The notes beneath the pieces were generated by a model that saw only the letters and a program-made list of their open reading frames with translations, made no database searches and was not told the origin of the DNA. Shown here one piece after another: positions 51,593 to 60,750 of a stretch of DNA of 64,000 nt (its first letter is position 1; each line of letters starts with the position of its first letter). The stretch is taken from NCBI GenBank assembly GCA_023415205.1, contig JAEZLR010000029.1:124001-188000 (forward strand), in the 5' to 3' direction. Source of the stretch: Bacillota bacterium. Its GTDB lineage: Bacteria > Bacillota > Clostridia > DSM-8532. A program made the position numbers and the translations under genes.

Positions 51593-54500
51593 CTGATTTT
51601 GGAGGCTTCCGGTTTAAAGGAGCCGGTGCTGGGCTCAGCTTCTTCCATGGTCTCAAAGGCTTTGGACAACATCAGCTTGATGCGATTTAACTGGTTAACC
51701 TCGCTGGCCCCGGGATCATAATCCACTGCCACGATATTGGTCCCCGGATACAATCGCTTGAGCTCCTTGATCATGCCCTTGCCTACCACATGGTTGGGCA
51801 GACAGGCAAAGGGCTGCATACAGATGATATTTTTCACACCGTTATGGATCAGTTCCACCATTTCGCCGGTAAGCAGCCAGCCCTCACCGGTTTGATTGCC
51901 CAGGGACATGATTTGGGATGCGCCGTGGGCTATTTCCTGGATGGTTTTTTGAAGATAGAAACGTCGGCTCTTCTTCAAGACCTTTTTATAGGTTCTTCGA
52001 TACCCTTCAACGATCTGAATAATGGCAAAACCCACAAAACGGCTCAACCAGCTTCCCGATCCATTTTTATAGGCAAAATCCCGATTATAGGCACAGTAGA
52101 GAAAAAAGTCAATCAGGCTGGGCATAACCGCCTCTGCCCCCTCTGCCTCAACGACATCCACCACATTGTTATTAGCAGTAGGGTGAAATTTTACAAGGAT
52201 CTCTCCTACCAGCCCCACCCTGGGCTTCTTCTCGTTGGTAGTTTCCAGAGCGTCAAATTCTCTTACTATTCCCCCCAGGTTCTCCTTGAATGTTTTAAAC
52301 CGGCCTTTTCTTAATGATCCCAGACAAATCTGCACCCATTTTTCATAAAGCTTGTTGGCGGAGCCCTTGATGGCCTCGTAGGGCCTGACCCTGTAAAGAA
52401 CACTCATGAGCAAATCTCCGTAGACCAAGGCCATGATGGACCGGTTGATCAAAGGGAGAGTAAGGGTGAAGCCGGGGTTTTTCTCCATTCCGTTAAGATT
52501 AAGTGAGATGACGGGAACATGTCCAAACCCCGCATCTAAGAGCGCTTTCCTTAAAAAGGCTATGTAGTTGGTGGCACGGCATCCGCCGCCGGTCTGGGTA
52601 ATGATCACGGAGGTATTGTCGGTGTCGTAGTCCCCGGATTGGAGGGCTTCAATAATTTGACCCACCACAAGGATGGAGGGGTAGCAGGCGTCATTGTTGA
52701 CATACTTTAAACCCACCTCCACAGCCTTGCTGTCGTTAGGAGGCAGGATGACAACCCTGTAGCCTGAAAGCCTGAAGGCTTCTTCCACAAACCTGAAATG
52801 AATGGGTGACATCTCGGGGGCGATCAGGGTATGTTCCTTTTTCATTTTCTTGGTAAAGGGTATCTTTGTATAGGGGTTTGCTTTGGCCCCAGGTCTTCTT
52901 TTCTTTTCCCGTTCAGCCATGGCCGCCTTTAAGGAGCGAAGTCTGATCCTCGCAGCCCCCAGGTTGTTTCCCTCGTCAATTTTTAGGGTGGTATAGATCT
53001 TTGAATCAAGATCCAGAATCTCCTTGACCTGGTCGGTGGTGACGGCATCAAGGCCACAACCAAAGGAGTTGAGCTGAACAAGCTCCAGATCCTCCCTTTG
53101 AGCCACAAAGCTAGCCGCCAGATAAAGCCTGGAGTGATAAACCCATTGATTTACGACCCTTAAGGGATTTTTAAGCTTACCCAGATGGGCCACCGAATCC
53201 TCGGTGAGCACGGCCAGACCTAGAGAATTAATCAACTCAGGAATACCATGGTGGATATAGGGGTCCGCATGATAGGGACGTCCTGCCAGTACAATCCCCT
53301 TAAGTCCTTTTTCCTCCATTACCTTAAGGGCCTTGTCCCCAGCCAGAGCCATATCCCCTCTGAATAAATTCAAGGCTTCATAGGCCTTTTCAACAGCCCC
53401 TACTATTTCTCCCTGAAGGAAGGCGAAGGACTTAAGCTCCTCCTTAAGCCTTTTAATAAGCCTTTTCTTGTGGTTCAGGGGGAGAAAGGGGTGCATGAAG
53501 CGCACTGACGGCCCCCGCAGCATCTCCACATTCTTTGCAATAACCTCCGGATAGGAGATGACAATGGGACAGTTATAGTCATTGTCCGCTAACTCATAAC
53601 GGATGTTCTCATGGGTGATTGACGGATAAAAGATGAAGCTAATGCCTTTTTCAATCAGGTTCATGATGTGGCCGTGAACTATTTTCCCCGGATAGCACAC
53701 AGATTCTGAGGGCATGGTCTCAATCCCCTTTTCATAGAGCTCCTTGGTTGAAGGGTCCGAGAGGACGACCCTAAAGCCCAATTGGGTAAAAAGGGTGAAC
53801 CAAAAGGGATAGTCTTCGTACATATTGAGAACCCGGGGAATGCCTACCGTTCCTCTGACGGCCTTGTCCTCGGAAAGAGGACGATAATCAAAAACTCTCT
53901 CATACTTGTATTGGAATAAGTTGGGGAGGCTCTGGGATGTCTTCCCCCCTCCTTCTCCCTTTTCGCACCGGTTGCCCGAGATAAAACGCCCGCCATTACT
54001 AAAGCGATTGATGGTCAGCAGGCAGTTATTGGCGCAGTGACCACAACGGGCTGCTTTTGTAGTCAGCTTAAGGCTTACAAGCTCATGAGCCTTAAGCAGG
54101 GTGGAGCCATGGGAGGCATCATACCGCTCCCGAGCCAGCAATGCGGCGCCGAAGGCCCCCATGATCCCCGAGATGTCGGGACGGATCACCTCTGTGCCCG
54201 ACAACAGCTCAAAGCTTCTTAAAACCGCATCATTATAGAAGGTTCCGCCCTGAACCACAATCTTCTCTCCCAAATCCTCCGGATTTCTGGCCTTAATCAC
54301 CTTAAACAGGGCGTTTTTTATCACAGAATAGGACAGTCCCGCTGAAATATCTCCGACGGTTGCCCCTTCCTTTTGTGCCTGCTTTACTCTGGAATTCATA
54401 AAAACCGTGCATCGGGACCCCAGGTCCACGGGTTTTTCGGCAAACAGGGCCTCCTTGGCAAAATCCTCAGCGCTCATGCTCAGCGAAGCGGCAAAGGTAT

Positions 54501-55866
54501 CCAAAAATGAGCCGCAGCCCGAGGAGCAGGCCTCATTCAGAAGGATGTGCTCCACAACCCCATCCCGGGTCTGAAGGCTTTTCATGTCCTGTCCGCCAAT
54601 ATCCAAAATGAAATCCACACCGGGACAGAAAAAATCAGCCGCCTTATGATGAGCTATGGTTTCAATCTCCCCGATATCCACCTTGAGCGCTGACTTAATA
54701 AGTCCTTCACCATAGCCTGTGACTGCGGAGGAGACTATTCTGGCGCCTTCCGGTAAAGCACGGTAGAGAGCTTCCAAGGCCTTTACTGTAGAATTTAAGG
54801 GACTTCCTTCATTGCTGCCGTAATGGGTGAAGAGAAGCGCTCCCTCTTTATCAATCAAGGCCATTTTGGTCGTTGTTGATCCGGCATCGATACCCAGAAA
54901 ACAATCGCCATCATAGGTTCCCAGGTTTTTTCTCTTTACAGCATGCTTGCTGTGCCGTTCTGAAAACCTCTGGTAGTCCTCCTGAGAAGAGAATAGGGGA
55001 GCAAGCCGCTGAGACTCAACGGAGTCAAAGCTTTTTATATCTTCCAGCCTGCCTAAGAGGCTCCTGAAAAGAAAGGGTTCCTGGTTCACAGAGGTCAAGG
55101 CCGCCCCAATGGCCACAAAGAGCTGTGAATTCTCGGGAAAGATAATTTGGTGATCTTCTAGGCCGAGGGTTTCAATAAACCTGTTTCGCAGCTCAGAGAG
55201 GAAATACAAAGGCCCCCCCAAAAAGGCGACATTTCCCTTGATAGGTCTTCCACAGGCCAGACCGCTGATGGTTTGAATAACAACAGCCTGGAGCACCGAC
55301 ACGGCAATGTCCTCTTTGGCCACCCCTTCATTCAGTAGGGGCTGAACATCAGTTTTGGCAAAAACACCGCACCGGGCGGCAATAGGATAGATAACCTTAT
55401 GGTTTCTGGCCAGTTCGTTGAGTCCCTGGGCATCCACCATCATCAGCGAAGCCATCTGGTCAATAAAAGAGCCTGTCCCACCCGCACAAGTGCCGTTCAT
55501 GCGCTGCTCCGTCCCATGGGTGAAATAGGTGATCTTGGCATCCTCTCCCCCTAGCTCAATCGCCACATCGGTTTCGGGATAGTAGGCTTGAATAGCATTG
55601 GTGGCTGCGATGACCTCCTGGGTAAAAGGAATCTTCAAGGCTTTGGCAATACTCATTCCACCCGAGCCGGTGATCATAAGGGTCACGGCTCCATCCATGA
55701 CGATATTGCCGGTATAGTGAAGAATCTGCTGGAGCTTTTTCTTTATATCGGAATAGTGTCGTTCATATTTGCTATATATCAATTCGCCCTCTTGATTGAG
55801 AAGCACGACCTTGATGGTTGTGGAGCCGATATCAATACCCACCCGAAAAACATTCTTACGACCCAA
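51589..55866 (-). CDS. Giant 2-hydroxyacyl-CoA dehydratase activase-like protein (double BcrAD/BadFG ATPase plus DUF2229)
   Basis: 1425 residues. Two tandem ASKHA ATPase domains. The first (about 5-265) has VGIDIGSTTIKVVLL, GTCAGGTGSFIDQM and AARCGVFAKTDV; the second (about 325-590) has FLGIDAGSTTTKMALID, ACSSGCGSFLD and GSRCTVFMNSRV. The cysteine pairs match the bridging [4Fe-4S] ligands of HgdC-type activators. DUF2229 follows (RVLNMYEDYPFWFTLFTQLG), then a long C-terminal part like the dehydratase beta-type fold (CGLDAVTTDQVKEI, NNDACYPSILVVGQIIEAL). The TTG at 55866 follows GGAGG. No dehydratase or CoA-transferase genes are adjacent, so the partner is unknown. Confidence 0.88.
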   Translation of the reverse strand: MGRKNVFRVGIDIGSTTIKVVLLNQEGELIYSKYERHYSDIKKKLQQILHYTGNIVMDGAVTLMITGSGGMSIAKALKIPFTQEVIAATNAIQAYYPETDVAIELGGEDAKITYFTHGTEQRMNGTCAGGTGSFIDQMASLMMVDAQGLNELARNHKVIYPIAARCGVFAKTDVQPLLNEGVAKEDIAVSVLQAVVIQTISGLACGRPIKGNVAFLGGPLYFLSELRNRFIETLGLEDHQIIFPENSQLFVAIGAALTSVNQEPFLFRSLLGRLEDIKSFDSVESQRLAPLFSSQEDYQRFSERHSKHAVKRKNLGTYDGDCFLGIDAGSTTTKMALIDKEGALLFTHYGSNEGSPLNSTVKALEALYRALPEGARIVSSAVTGYGEGLIKSALKVDIGEIETIAHHKAADFFCPGVDFILDIGGQDMKSLQTRDGVVEHILLNEACSSGCGSFLDTFAASLSMSAEDFAKEALFAEKPVDLGSRCTVFMNSRVKQAQKEGATVGDISAGLSYSVIKNALFKVIKARNPEDLGEKIVVQGGTFYNDAVLRSFELLSGTEVIRPDISGIMGAFGAALLARERYDASHGSTLLKAHELVSLKLTTKAARCGHCANNCLLTINRFSNGGRFISGNRCEKGEGGGKTSQSLPNLFQYKYERVFDYRPLSEDKAVRGTVGIPRVLNMYEDYPFWFTLFTQLGFRVVLSDPSTKELYEKGIETMPSESVCYPGKIVHGHIMNLIEKGISFIFYPSITHENIRYELADNDYNCPIVISYPEVIAKNVEMLRGPSVRFMHPFLPLNHKKRLIKRLKEELKSFAFLQGEIVGAVEKAYEALNLFRGDMALAGDKALKVMEEKGLKGIVLAGRPYHADPYIHHGIPELINSLGLAVLTEDSVAHLGKLKNPLRVVNQWVYHSRLYLAASFVAQREDLELVQLNSFGCGLDAVTTDQVKEILDLDSKIYTTLKIDEGNNLGAARIRLRSLKAAMAEREKKRRPGAKANPYTKIPFTKKMKKEHTLIAPEMSPIHFRFVEEAFRLSGYRVVILPPNDSKAVEVGLKYVNNDACYPSILVVGQIIEALQSGDYDTDNTSVIITQTGGGCRATNYIAFLRKALLDAGFGHVPVISLNLNGMEKNPGFTLTLPLINRSIMALVYGDLLMSVLYRVRPYEAIKGSANKLYEKWVQICLGSLRKGRFKTFKENLGGIVREFDALETTNEKKPRVGLVGEILVKFHPTANNNVVDVVEAEGAEAVMPSLIDFFLYCAYNRDFAYKNGSGSWLSRFVGFAIIQIVEGYRRTYKKVLKKSRRFYLQKTIQEIAHGASQIMSLGNQTGEGWLLTGEMVELIHNGVKNIICMQPFACLPNHVVGKGMIKELKRLYPGTNIVAVDYDPGASEVNQLNRIKLMLSKAFETMEEAEPSTGSFKPEASKIS

Positions 55867-56052
55867 AGCGGTTTCCTCCTTCAAACGGCCTGTTTCTGGC
55901 CAACTTGAACAGTAAAGCCTCTGGCTTTACATTCCTTATTTTACAATAAATTAAGCGTCATGTAAAAGCGATGTAGGATCACTGAAAAACTACTGATAAA
56001 TCTTACGCATGAGCCTTTGGCCCATACTCTCAGAGTAAATATTAAGAGACAT

Positions 56053-56084
56053 AAAAAAACCAGAAGAAATTGCATCTCCTGGTT
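56053..56084 (-). terminator. Terminator of rex
   Basis: AACCAGGAGA/TCTTCTGGTT 10-base stem with one G-T pair, followed by T7 on the minus strand, 21 bases past the rex stop. Confidence 0.88.
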
Positions 56085-56104
56085 GTCCGTTCATTTATAG
56101 TCTT

Positions 56105-56740
56105 TTAGAAGCCCTTTTCTCTTAAGCGGTATCCCAGAACCATCAAGCTGTCGCTTAAGTGAACGTTCTCCACAACAGTATCATTATCCAGCCTCAGATC
56201 GGTGGGTGAGAAATTCCATATTCCCTTGATTCCCAGGGAGGTCATTTTCGTGGCCACATCATTGATTTTACTATTGGGAACCGTAAGCATGGCAATATCC
56301 ACCTTAGTGCCCTCTAAAAATTTTTCTAGCTGGTTTATGTGGAGCACCTTGATGCCATGGATGCTGGTACCCACCTTCTCCTTGGACTCATCGAAAATAG
56401 CGACGATATCGTAACCACGCTTTTTAAAGTTCTCATAATTGGCCAGTGCATTACCCATGTTACCGGCTCCCACGATGATACAGTTGAAACGTTTGTTGAC
56501 GCCAAGAATCCGGCCAATTTCTTCATACAGGGACTCAACATTATAGCCGTAGCCTTGCTGCCCAAACCCGCCAAAGCAGTTAAGATCCTGACGAATTTGG
56601 GAAGCGGTGATGCCCATGCGCTCACTGAGTTCTTTGGAGGAAATGCGTTTTATATCCAGCTTAATGAGATCAGATAAATAACGAAAATATCTGGGAAGCC
56701 TCCTTATAACTGCAATAGAAATTTTCTTATCTTCACTCAT
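56105..56740 (-). CDS. rex: Redox-sensing transcriptional repressor Rex
   Basis: 211 residues. The N-terminal winged helix (about 1-80) has RRLPRYFRYLSDL, ELSERMGITASQIRQDLNCF and GGFGQQGYGYNV. The Rossmann domain has IIVGAGNMGNALANY near residue 88, and the C-terminal swapped helix ends LMVLGYRLREK. Rex represses fermentation and NADH-dependent genes when NADH is low. Two Rex-like dyads sit over its own promoter (56764-56779 and 56806-56823), suggesting autoregulation. Confidence 0.96.
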   Translation of the reverse strand: MSEDKKISIAVIRRLPRYFRYLSDLIKLDIKRISSKELSERMGITASQIRQDLNCFGGFGQQGYGYNVESLYEEIGRILGVNKRFNCIIVGAGNMGNALANYENFKKRGYDIVAIFDESKEKVGTSIHGIKVLHINQLEKFLEGTKVDIAMLTVPNSKINDVATKMTSLGIKGIWNFSPTDLRLDNDTVVENVHLSDSLMVLGYRLREKGF

Positions 56741-56763
56741 TGTATCTCCCTACCTTATCTCTT

Positions 56764-56823
56764 TTGTTACAAATGACAAAAAACTACTCTTCAACTATAC
56801 CATATTTGTTATTTTTTTGTCAA
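56764..56823 (-). promoter_or_regulatory. rex promoter with two Rex-like sites
   Basis: Minus strand -35 TTGACA (56818-56823), 18-base spacer, -10 TATAGT (56794-56799). On the plus strand, TTGTTATTTTTTTGTCAA (56806-56823) has the 18-base Rex spacing with one degenerate half and covers the -35. TTGTTACAAATGACAA (56764-56779) is a second dyad, 2 bases shorter than canonical. Confidence 0.6.
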
Positions 56824-56863
56824 TGCGTGTTCTTCTTCCGTTTTCTCCCTGACTTTTTAGAGC

Positions 56864-56902
56864 AAAAAAACCACCCCGGCTAGGCCTAAGCCCCGGTGGT
56901 CT
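56864..56902 (-). terminator. Terminator of the histidine operon
   Basis: ACCACC/GGTGGT outer and GGC/GCC inner stem with a 2x2 internal loop, followed by T7 on the minus strand, about 65 bases past the hisF stop. Confidence 0.85.
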
Positions 56903-56966
56903 CATCAGGCAATAACGTTTTCTCTATTGCCGGTAAGGTCAATTTTGTGTCCCTGGAAATGATATT

Positions 56967-57728
56967 TCAGATCCGAACCGCAATCCCCTGGCTTTTCAGA
57001 TACTGTTTCAGGTCGGCAATCTTCATCTCTCCAAAATGAAAGAGGGATGCTGCCAGCACCGCATCGGCTTTGCCTTCGGTTATGGCCTCCTTGAAATGCT
57101 CGAGGGTACCTGCTCCTCCCGAGGCAATGACAGGAATCCTGACCGCTTCGGAAATCGTGCGGGTCAAAGAAATGTCGTAGCCTGCCTTGGTTCCATCACA
57201 GTCCATACTGGTCAGAAGAATTTCTCCGGCGCCGCGTCTTTCTGCCTCACAGGCCCATTGTACAGCATCAAGACCCGTATTGACCCGCCCACCGTTTAGG
57301 TAGACCTCCCAACCCGATCCATCGATGCGCTGTTTGGCGTCTATAGCCACCACCACACACTGGGAGCCAAAACGTAAAGCCGCTTCGGTAATGAGCTCCG
57401 GCCTTTTGATCGCCGCTGAATTCACCCCTATTTTATCAGCCCCTGCCAGAAGAATTTGGCGGAAGTCCTCAACGGAGCGTATGCCGCCCCCCACAGTAAA
57501 GGGAATGAAAACCTGCTCTGCCACCCGGGATACCACGTCCAGCATAATACTGCGGGAGTCGGAGGAGGCCGTTATGTCCAGGAAGGTGAGCTCATCGGCT
57601 CCCGCCCTGTCATAGGCAGCGGCACAGGCCACCGGATCACCCGCATCAATAAGGTTAACAAATTGAACTCCCTTAACAACCCTCCCGCCGTGAACATCCA
57701 GGCAGGGAATGATCCTTTTTGTCAGCAT
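56967..57728 (-). CDS. hisF: Imidazole glycerol phosphate synthase, cyclase subunit
   Basis: A 253-residue TIM barrel. RIIPCLDVHGGRVVKG with catalytic Asp11, FTVGGGIRSVEDF, VVVAIDAKQRI, LLTSMDCDGTKAGYD with the second Asp, and VIASGGAGTLEHF are all present. With HisH it makes imidazole glycerol phosphate and releases AICAR. Its ATG overlaps the hisA stop by 7 bases. It is the last gene of the operon; hisI and hisE do not follow. Confidence 0.97.
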   Translation of the reverse strand: MLTKRIIPCLDVHGGRVVKGVQFVNLIDAGDPVACAAAYDRAGADELTFLDITASSDSRSIMLDVVSRVAEQVFIPFTVGGGIRSVEDFRQILLAGADKIGVNSAAIKRPELITEAALRFGSQCVVVAIDAKQRIDGSGWEVYLNGGRVNTGLDAVQWACEAERRGAGEILLTSMDCDGTKAGYDISLTRTISEAVRIPVIASGGAGTLEHFKEAITEGKADAVLAASLFHFGEMKIADLKQYLKSQGIAVRI

Positions 57729-58444
57729 GGCTTCTCTCCTAAGGCCAAAAGGGCCTGTTTTAAATCTACCGCTCCGGTGTAAAGGGCCTTTCCTGCAATG
57801 GCGCCATGAAGGCCCACAGCCTTGAGGTTCAAAAGATCCTGGATGGAAGAAACCCCGCCAGAGGCTATGATCTTAAGGCTCACCGCAGCCGCCATTTCTT
57901 TCATGGCCTCAAGATTGGGGCCCGAAAGCATGCCGTCGGTGGCGATATCGGTATAGATGATGGTTTGAACGCCTAGGGATTCCATGGTGCGGGCAAAATC
58001 CAGTGCTTTGTAGCCGCTGGTCTTTTCCCAGCCTTCAATAGCCACATAGCCATCCTTGGCGTCAATGCCTATGGCAATCCGTTCTCCGTAGGCCAGGACC
58101 GCCTTTTTTACCAGATCAGGGTCTTTTACCGCACCGGTTCCTAAAATCACACGGCTGACCCCACCGTCCAGAACGGCCTCAATATCGGCAAGCGTTCTGA
58201 TGCCCCCTCCGGTTTGAATGGGAATATTCAGGGTGCGGGCAATCTTACCTATGAGCTCACGGTTTCCGGCCTCACCCCGGGCGCCGTCCAGATCCACAAT
58301 ATGGAGGTAGCTTGCACCCGTTTCCTGAAACTTAAGCGCCATCGCCAAGGGATCGCCGGAAAAAATCGTCATGTCATCGTAGCGACCCTGGGTAAGCCGG
58401 ACACATTGACCGCCACGGATATCTATAGCAGGATAGAGAATCAT
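57722..58444 (-). CDS. hisA: Phosphoribosylformimino-AICAR-phosphate isomerase
   Basis: A 240-residue TIM barrel. YPAIDIRGGQCVRLTQG carries the catalytic Asp8. IQTGGGIRTLADIEAVLDGG, IGIDAKDGYVAIEGW, IIYTDIATDGMLSGPN with the second Asp and IIASGGVSSIQDL follow. It opens the ribose ring of ProFAR before HisH/HisF. The start overlaps the hisH stop (ATGA). Confidence 0.97.
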   Translation of the reverse strand: MILYPAIDIRGGQCVRLTQGRYDDMTIFSGDPLAMALKFQETGASYLHIVDLDGARGEAGNRELIGKIARTLNIPIQTGGGIRTLADIEAVLDGGVSRVILGTGAVKDPDLVKKAVLAYGERIAIGIDAKDGYVAIEGWEKTSGYKALDFARTMESLGVQTIIYTDIATDGMLSGPNLEAMKEMAAAVSLKIIASGGVSSIQDLLNLKAVGLHGAIAGKALYTGAVDLKQALLALGEKPC

Positions 58445-59070
58445 GTCCCTTGTACCACCTTCAAAAAATTATTCAGAAGCCTGAAGCCCACGTCACCGCT
58501 TTTCTCGGGGTGGAACTGCATGGCAAAAAACCTGTCCCCGGCTATGGCCGCATCAAAGGTGACGCCGTAGTCGGTGGTTGCGGCCACTAAACGCTTATCA
58601 GCCGCATCCACATAATAGGAATGAACAAAATAGACATAGGATTCCGGGCTCAAACCTTCAAAAAAAGGGGAATCCTTTGAAAAGGCCAGGGTATTCCATC
58701 CCATGTGGGGCACTTTCAGCCCCTCTGCGTCTGGAAATCGCTTAACCTTCCCTTTAAAAAGACCCAGTCCCGGAATATCTGGCATGCCTTCGGGATGCTC
58801 GCAACTGGATTCAAAAAGCATCTGATAGCCCAGGCATATCCCTAAAAAGGGCTTTTTCATTTCAAAGCATGCCCTGACCACGCGATCCATACCTTTTTTA
58901 ATCAGGCTTTCCATGCAATCGGAAAAGGCCCCGACTCCGGGAAGCACAACTGCCTCGCTATTCAGAATGGCCTGTGCATCAGCGGTGATAAGGGGCTGGG
59001 CGCCGGCCCGTTCAAGGGCCTTGGCCACACTCCTTAAGTTACCCGCGTCATAATCAATGATGGATATCAT
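58441..59070 (-). CDS. hisH: Imidazole glycerol phosphate synthase, glutaminase subunit
   Basis: A 209-residue class I glutamine amidotransferase that passes ammonia to HisF. The nucleophile elbow LGICLGYQMLFESS (Cys near 79) and the FHPEKS pair complete the triad. VVLPGVGAFSDCM is the oxyanion-strand region. Its start is three bases after the purC stop, so purC and hisH are probably translationally coupled. Confidence 0.97.
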   Translation of the reverse strand: MISIIDYDAGNLRSVAKALERAGAQPLITADAQAILNSEAVVLPGVGAFSDCMESLIKKGMDRVVRACFEMKKPFLGICLGYQMLFESSCEHPEGMPDIPGLGLFKGKVKRFPDAEGLKVPHMGWNTLAFSKDSPFFEGLSPESYVYFVHSYYVDAADKRLVAATTDYGVTFDAAIAGDRFFAMQFHPEKSGDVGFRLLNNFLKVVQGT

Positions 59071-59073
59071 AGC

Positions 59074-59958
59074 TTAAAACTTCTTTCCTGTCAGCCGCTC
59101 ATAGGCCTCAATGTACTTGGCTCTTGTCTTTTGGATGACCTCCTCGGGAAGGCGTGGCGCCGGAGGCTGTTTATCCCAGTCCAGGGACTCCAGATATTCC
59201 CTCAGATATTGCTTATCAAAGCTTTTTTGGGGCCGTCCGGGTTCATATTCAGCCAACTCCCAGAATCGGGAGGAATCCGGTGTGAACATTTCATCGGCAA
59301 TCACCAACTTACCATCCAGCATGCCGAATTCGAACTTGGTATCTGCCAGGATAATGCCACGGCTCAACGCATAGTCATTGGCTTTCCTGTAAAGGGCAAT
59401 GGAGGTGTCCTTGAGCAAGGAGGCCAGCTCGTCACCGATCTGCTGCCTGACATAGTCGTAGCTGACATTGATATCATGGCCTTCCTTGGCCTTGGTGGAA
59501 GGCGTAAAGATGGGCTCAGGCAGCCTATCGGCCTGTTTTAGGCCTGAGGGAAGCTTAATACCGCTCACTTCTCCGGTGGTCTTGTAATCCTTGAGCCCTG
59601 AACCTTCCAGATAGCCCCGAACAATACATTCGGCCTCCACCATTTTGACTTTTCTCACCAGCATGGAGCGGCCCGACAGTTCTTCCTTGAATTTAGAAAG
59701 GCCCATGGGATACTCGGAGACATCGGTGGTGACCACATGATTTCCAATGATATCCTTGCAGTAATCAAACCAAAAGGCCGAAATGCCGTTAAGCAGGCAA
59801 CCCTTATCAGGAATTAGGTCATCAAAGACCACATCAAAGGCTGAAATACGGTCTGTGACAATCATCAGGAGCATATCTGCCCCAACTTCATAAACATCTC
59901 TGACTTTCCCTTTGATAAAAACGGGAAGATCAATAAAATTCGTATCTCTTAACAGCAT
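59074..59958 (-). CDS. purC: SAICAR synthetase, inserted in the histidine operon
   Basis: A 294-residue phosphoribosylaminoimidazole-succinocarboxamide synthase. FIKGKVRDVYEVG, IVTDRISAFDVVF, MVEAECIVRGYLEGSG, KAKEGHDINVSYDYVRQQIG and LVIADEMFTPDSSRFWE are family motifs. It joins CAIR and aspartate in purine synthesis. GGAGG lies 8 bases before the ATG at 59958; a GTG one codon earlier is less likely. It sits between hisB and hisH, three bases from the latter, although it belongs to a different pathway. Confidence 0.96.
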   Translation of the reverse strand: MLLRDTNFIDLPVFIKGKVRDVYEVGADMLLMIVTDRISAFDVVFDDLIPDKGCLLNGISAFWFDYCKDIIGNHVVTTDVSEYPMGLSKFKEELSGRSMLVRKVKMVEAECIVRGYLEGSGLKDYKTTGEVSGIKLPSGLKQADRLPEPIFTPSTKAKEGHDINVSYDYVRQQIGDELASLLKDTSIALYRKANDYALSRGIILADTKFEFGMLDGKLVIADEMFTPDSSRFWELAEYEPGRPQKSFDKQYLREYLESLDWDKQPPAPRLPEEVIQKTRAKYIEAYERLTGKKF

Positions 59959-60014
59959 CACTTATTCCTCCATCTATTTTCCTGCAAGAAGATTGGCCCC
60001 TTGCTTTTTTACAC

Positions 60015-60599
60015 TTATAATAAACCCTTTGTGGACAGAACACCCTGTATGGAAGGATCTATAGTCACGGCCTCCCGAAGGGCCCTGGCAAAGGCTTTGA
60101 ACACGGCCTCAATGATATGATGATTGTTCTTGCCATGGAAGAGCTTTACATGAAGCGTCATGCCTGCATTTACCGAAAGTGCACGGAAAAACTCTTCAAA
60201 CATTTCGGTGTCCAGCTCTCCTGTTCTGGCGTTGGAGAAGGGCACCTCAAAATATAGGTAGGGGCGGTTGGATAGATCCAGGGAAACCAATGCCAGAGAC
60301 TCATCCATGGGCACCATACTGCTGCCGAATCTTTTAATGGATTCCCTGTTACCAAGCGCCTCCCCAATGGCCTTCCCCAGCACGATACCGATATCCTCCA
60401 CCGTATGGTGGACATCCACATGAAGATCGCCCTTGCAGGTCAAGGCAAGATCAAAGCGGCCATGCCCGGAAAAAAGGGCAAGCATGTGATCCAAAAAGCC
60501 AATGCCCGTATCCAGGGTATTTTGGCCCGTCCCATCCAGATTCAAGGATAGGGTGATCTCGGTTTCCTTTGTGTTTCTCACCAATTGGGCATTTCTCAT
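60015..60599 (-). CDS. hisB: Imidazoleglycerol-phosphate dehydratase
   Basis: A monofunctional 194-residue enzyme. TGIGFLDHMLALFSGHGRFD, LHVDVHHTVEDIGIVLG and HGKNNHHIIEAVFKAFARAL hold the manganese-binding histidines. It dehydrates imidazole glycerol phosphate to imidazole acetol phosphate. The ATG at 60599 has GAGG at proper distance; one at 60605 is too close. A 145-base spacer separates it from hisC and may hold a secondary promoter, but none is clear. Confidence 0.97.
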   Translation of the reverse strand: MRNAQLVRNTKETEITLSLNLDGTGQNTLDTGIGFLDHMLALFSGHGRFDLALTCKGDLHVDVHHTVEDIGIVLGKAIGEALGNRESIKRFGSSMVPMDESLALVSLDLSNRPYLYFEVPFSNARTGELDTEMFEEFFRALSVNAGMTLHVKLFHGKNNHHIIEAVFKAFARALREAVTIDPSIQGVLSTKGLL

Positions 60600-60750
60600 A
60601 GTCATTACCTCTTAATCATTAATGGGGTTAAGCTTAAGTTTGATGGGATTTTTGCAGTCTTTCTTGTTATAACTTGCAGTATAGCTATAAATGAGCCTTT
60701 ATTAGCGTAAAATTTGACTTATAGACAGAATCATTATAGCATCTAGGGGC

